Assembly: GCA_028293775.1 (NCBI GenBank)
Contig: JAQGOD010000060.1
Coordinates: forward strand, 1-6,353
DNA: 6,353 nucleotides
DNA from: Gammaproteobacteria bacterium
GTDB lineage: Bacteria > Pseudomonadota > Gammaproteobacteria > Steroidobacterales > Steroidobacteraceae
Direction of reading: 5' to 3'
The notes beneath the pieces were generated by a model. It ran no database searches. It was not told where the DNA came from and saw only the letters and a list, made by a program, of their open reading frames with translations. Shown piece by piece: positions 5,710-6,353 of this stretch. Position 1 is the first letter of the stretch. The number at the start of each line of letters is the position of its first letter. Position numbers and translations under genes: made by a program.

Positions 5710-6333
5710 ATGTCGGACCTTACGCCCCGTCAAACTCAAATCCTCAGGCTAATTCAGAGCGCTATTTCCGAAAGTGGCATGCCGCCTACCCGCGCGGAAA
5801 TAGCCCGCACGCTGGGATTCAAATCTCCGAATGCCGCTGAGGAACACTTGCGTGCCCTGCAACGCAAAGGCGTGATCGATCTTATTCCGGGCGCTTCTCG
5901 CGGCATTCAACTCAAAGATATTTTACGTGAACAATTGGGTCTGCCGCTCATCGGCCGCGTCGCTGCCGGCCGCCCGATTTTGGCTGAAGAGCATATTGAA
6001 AAACGTTATCAAATTGATCCGCAATTATTTCAGCCGCAGCCGCATTATCTACTGAAAGTGCAGGGCATGAGTATGAAGAATGCGGGCATTCTGGATGGGG
6101 ATTTAGTTGCCGTGCATCGCACGCCTGAAGTGCGCAATCGTCAAATCGTGGTCGCGCGTTTGGAAAATGAGGTCACGGTCAAACGTTATCGGCAAGAAGG
6201 CAGCATCGTCTGGCTGTTAACCGAAAATGCCGATTTCGAACCCATTCGCGTCGATCTTAAAGAACAACCCATGATTATCGAAGGGATTGTCGTCGGTGTG
6301 TTGCGTCGTGGTAAAGACGTGGATGCCGCGTGA
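5710..6333 (+). CDS. lexA: SOS repressor LexA
   Basis: LexA represses DNA-damage genes and cuts itself when it meets RecA-ssDNA filaments. The 207-residue protein has the N-terminal winged helix with the recognition region [32 protein letters not shown] (25-56), near-identical to E. coli. The self-cleavage bond lies in GRVAAGRP, between A86 and G87. The Ser-Lys dyad is S121 (VQGMSM) and K158 (EVTVKRY); these and the cleavage site are shifted by +2 against E. coli, so the peptidase domain is intact. The start is supported by AGGTGAT (5701-5707), which matches the part of the anti-Shine-Dalgarno nearest the start codon. Two SOS boxes overlap its promoter and ribosome site, so it should be autoregulated. 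The canonical recognition helix agrees with the canonical boxes. Only 20 bases follow the stop, so any partner gene downstream (often sulA or imuA in relatives) is unseen. Confidence 0.98.
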   Translation: MSDLTPRQTQILRLIQSAISESGMPPTRAEIARTLGFKSPNAAEEHLRALQRKGVIDLIPGASRGIQLKDILREQLGLPLIGRVAAGRPILAEEHIEKRYQIDPQLFQPQPHYLLKVQGMSMKNAGILDGDLVAVHRTPEVRNRQIVVARLENEVTVKRYRQEGSIVWLLTENADFEPIRVDLKEQPMIIEGIVVGVLRRGKDVDAA

Positions 6334-6353
6334 GGCATCATCACTCGCCGATC

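Noticed and set aside
6334..6353. Start of a gene downstream of lexA
   Set aside because: Only 20 bases remain, without a start codon or ribosome site that could be judged.

Overview
The window is ordinary, well-packed chromosome of a gammaproteobacterium that is not a close relative of the enterics. The evidence is the conserved order maf / yceD-rpmF-plsX-fabH, a cysteine-free L32, an OprI/Lpp-like murein lipoprotein, and a LexA controlled by CTG-N10-CAG SOS boxes. I see no mobile element, CRISPR array, tRNA or rRNA. Assignment below class level is not possible from sequence reading alone.

Layout. Positions 1-306 (minus) hold the N-terminal 102 codons of a Maf/YceF nucleotide pyrophosphatase, cut by the window edge. 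Facing it is a plus-strand operon: yceD (365-856), rpmF (872-1069), plsX (1102-2103) and fabH (2104-3078). It starts from a near-consensus promoter so close to the yceD ATG that the mRNA looks leaderless. The operon couples a 23S rRNA/ribosome factor and ribosomal protein L32 to the first steps of phospholipid and fatty-acid synthesis. The usual continuation (fabD, fabG, acpP) is absent after fabH. Instead there is a hairpin terminator, oriented for the opposite strand, and a convergent alanine-zipper lipoprotein gene (3155-3472, minus). A 273-bp non-coding stretch (3473-3745) follows.

Positions 3746-5647 (minus) encode a Tat-exported FAD-dependent amine oxidoreductase of the spermidine dehydrogenase (SpdH) type. 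It is divergent from lexA (5710-6333, plus), across a 62-bp region packed with two SOS boxes, a strong lexA promoter and a likely weak reverse promoter. LexA should repress its own gene and may also repress the oxidoreductase. The last 20 bases hold nothing callable.

The most interesting signals are regulatory: (i) both divergent gene pairs have the same symmetric -10 heptamer (TATTATA/TATAATA), predicted to fire in both directions with start sites about 18 bp apart; (ii) yceD appears leaderless; (iii) a polyamine-oxidase-like gene lies under SOS boxes. I found no convincing wholly new multi-gene system.
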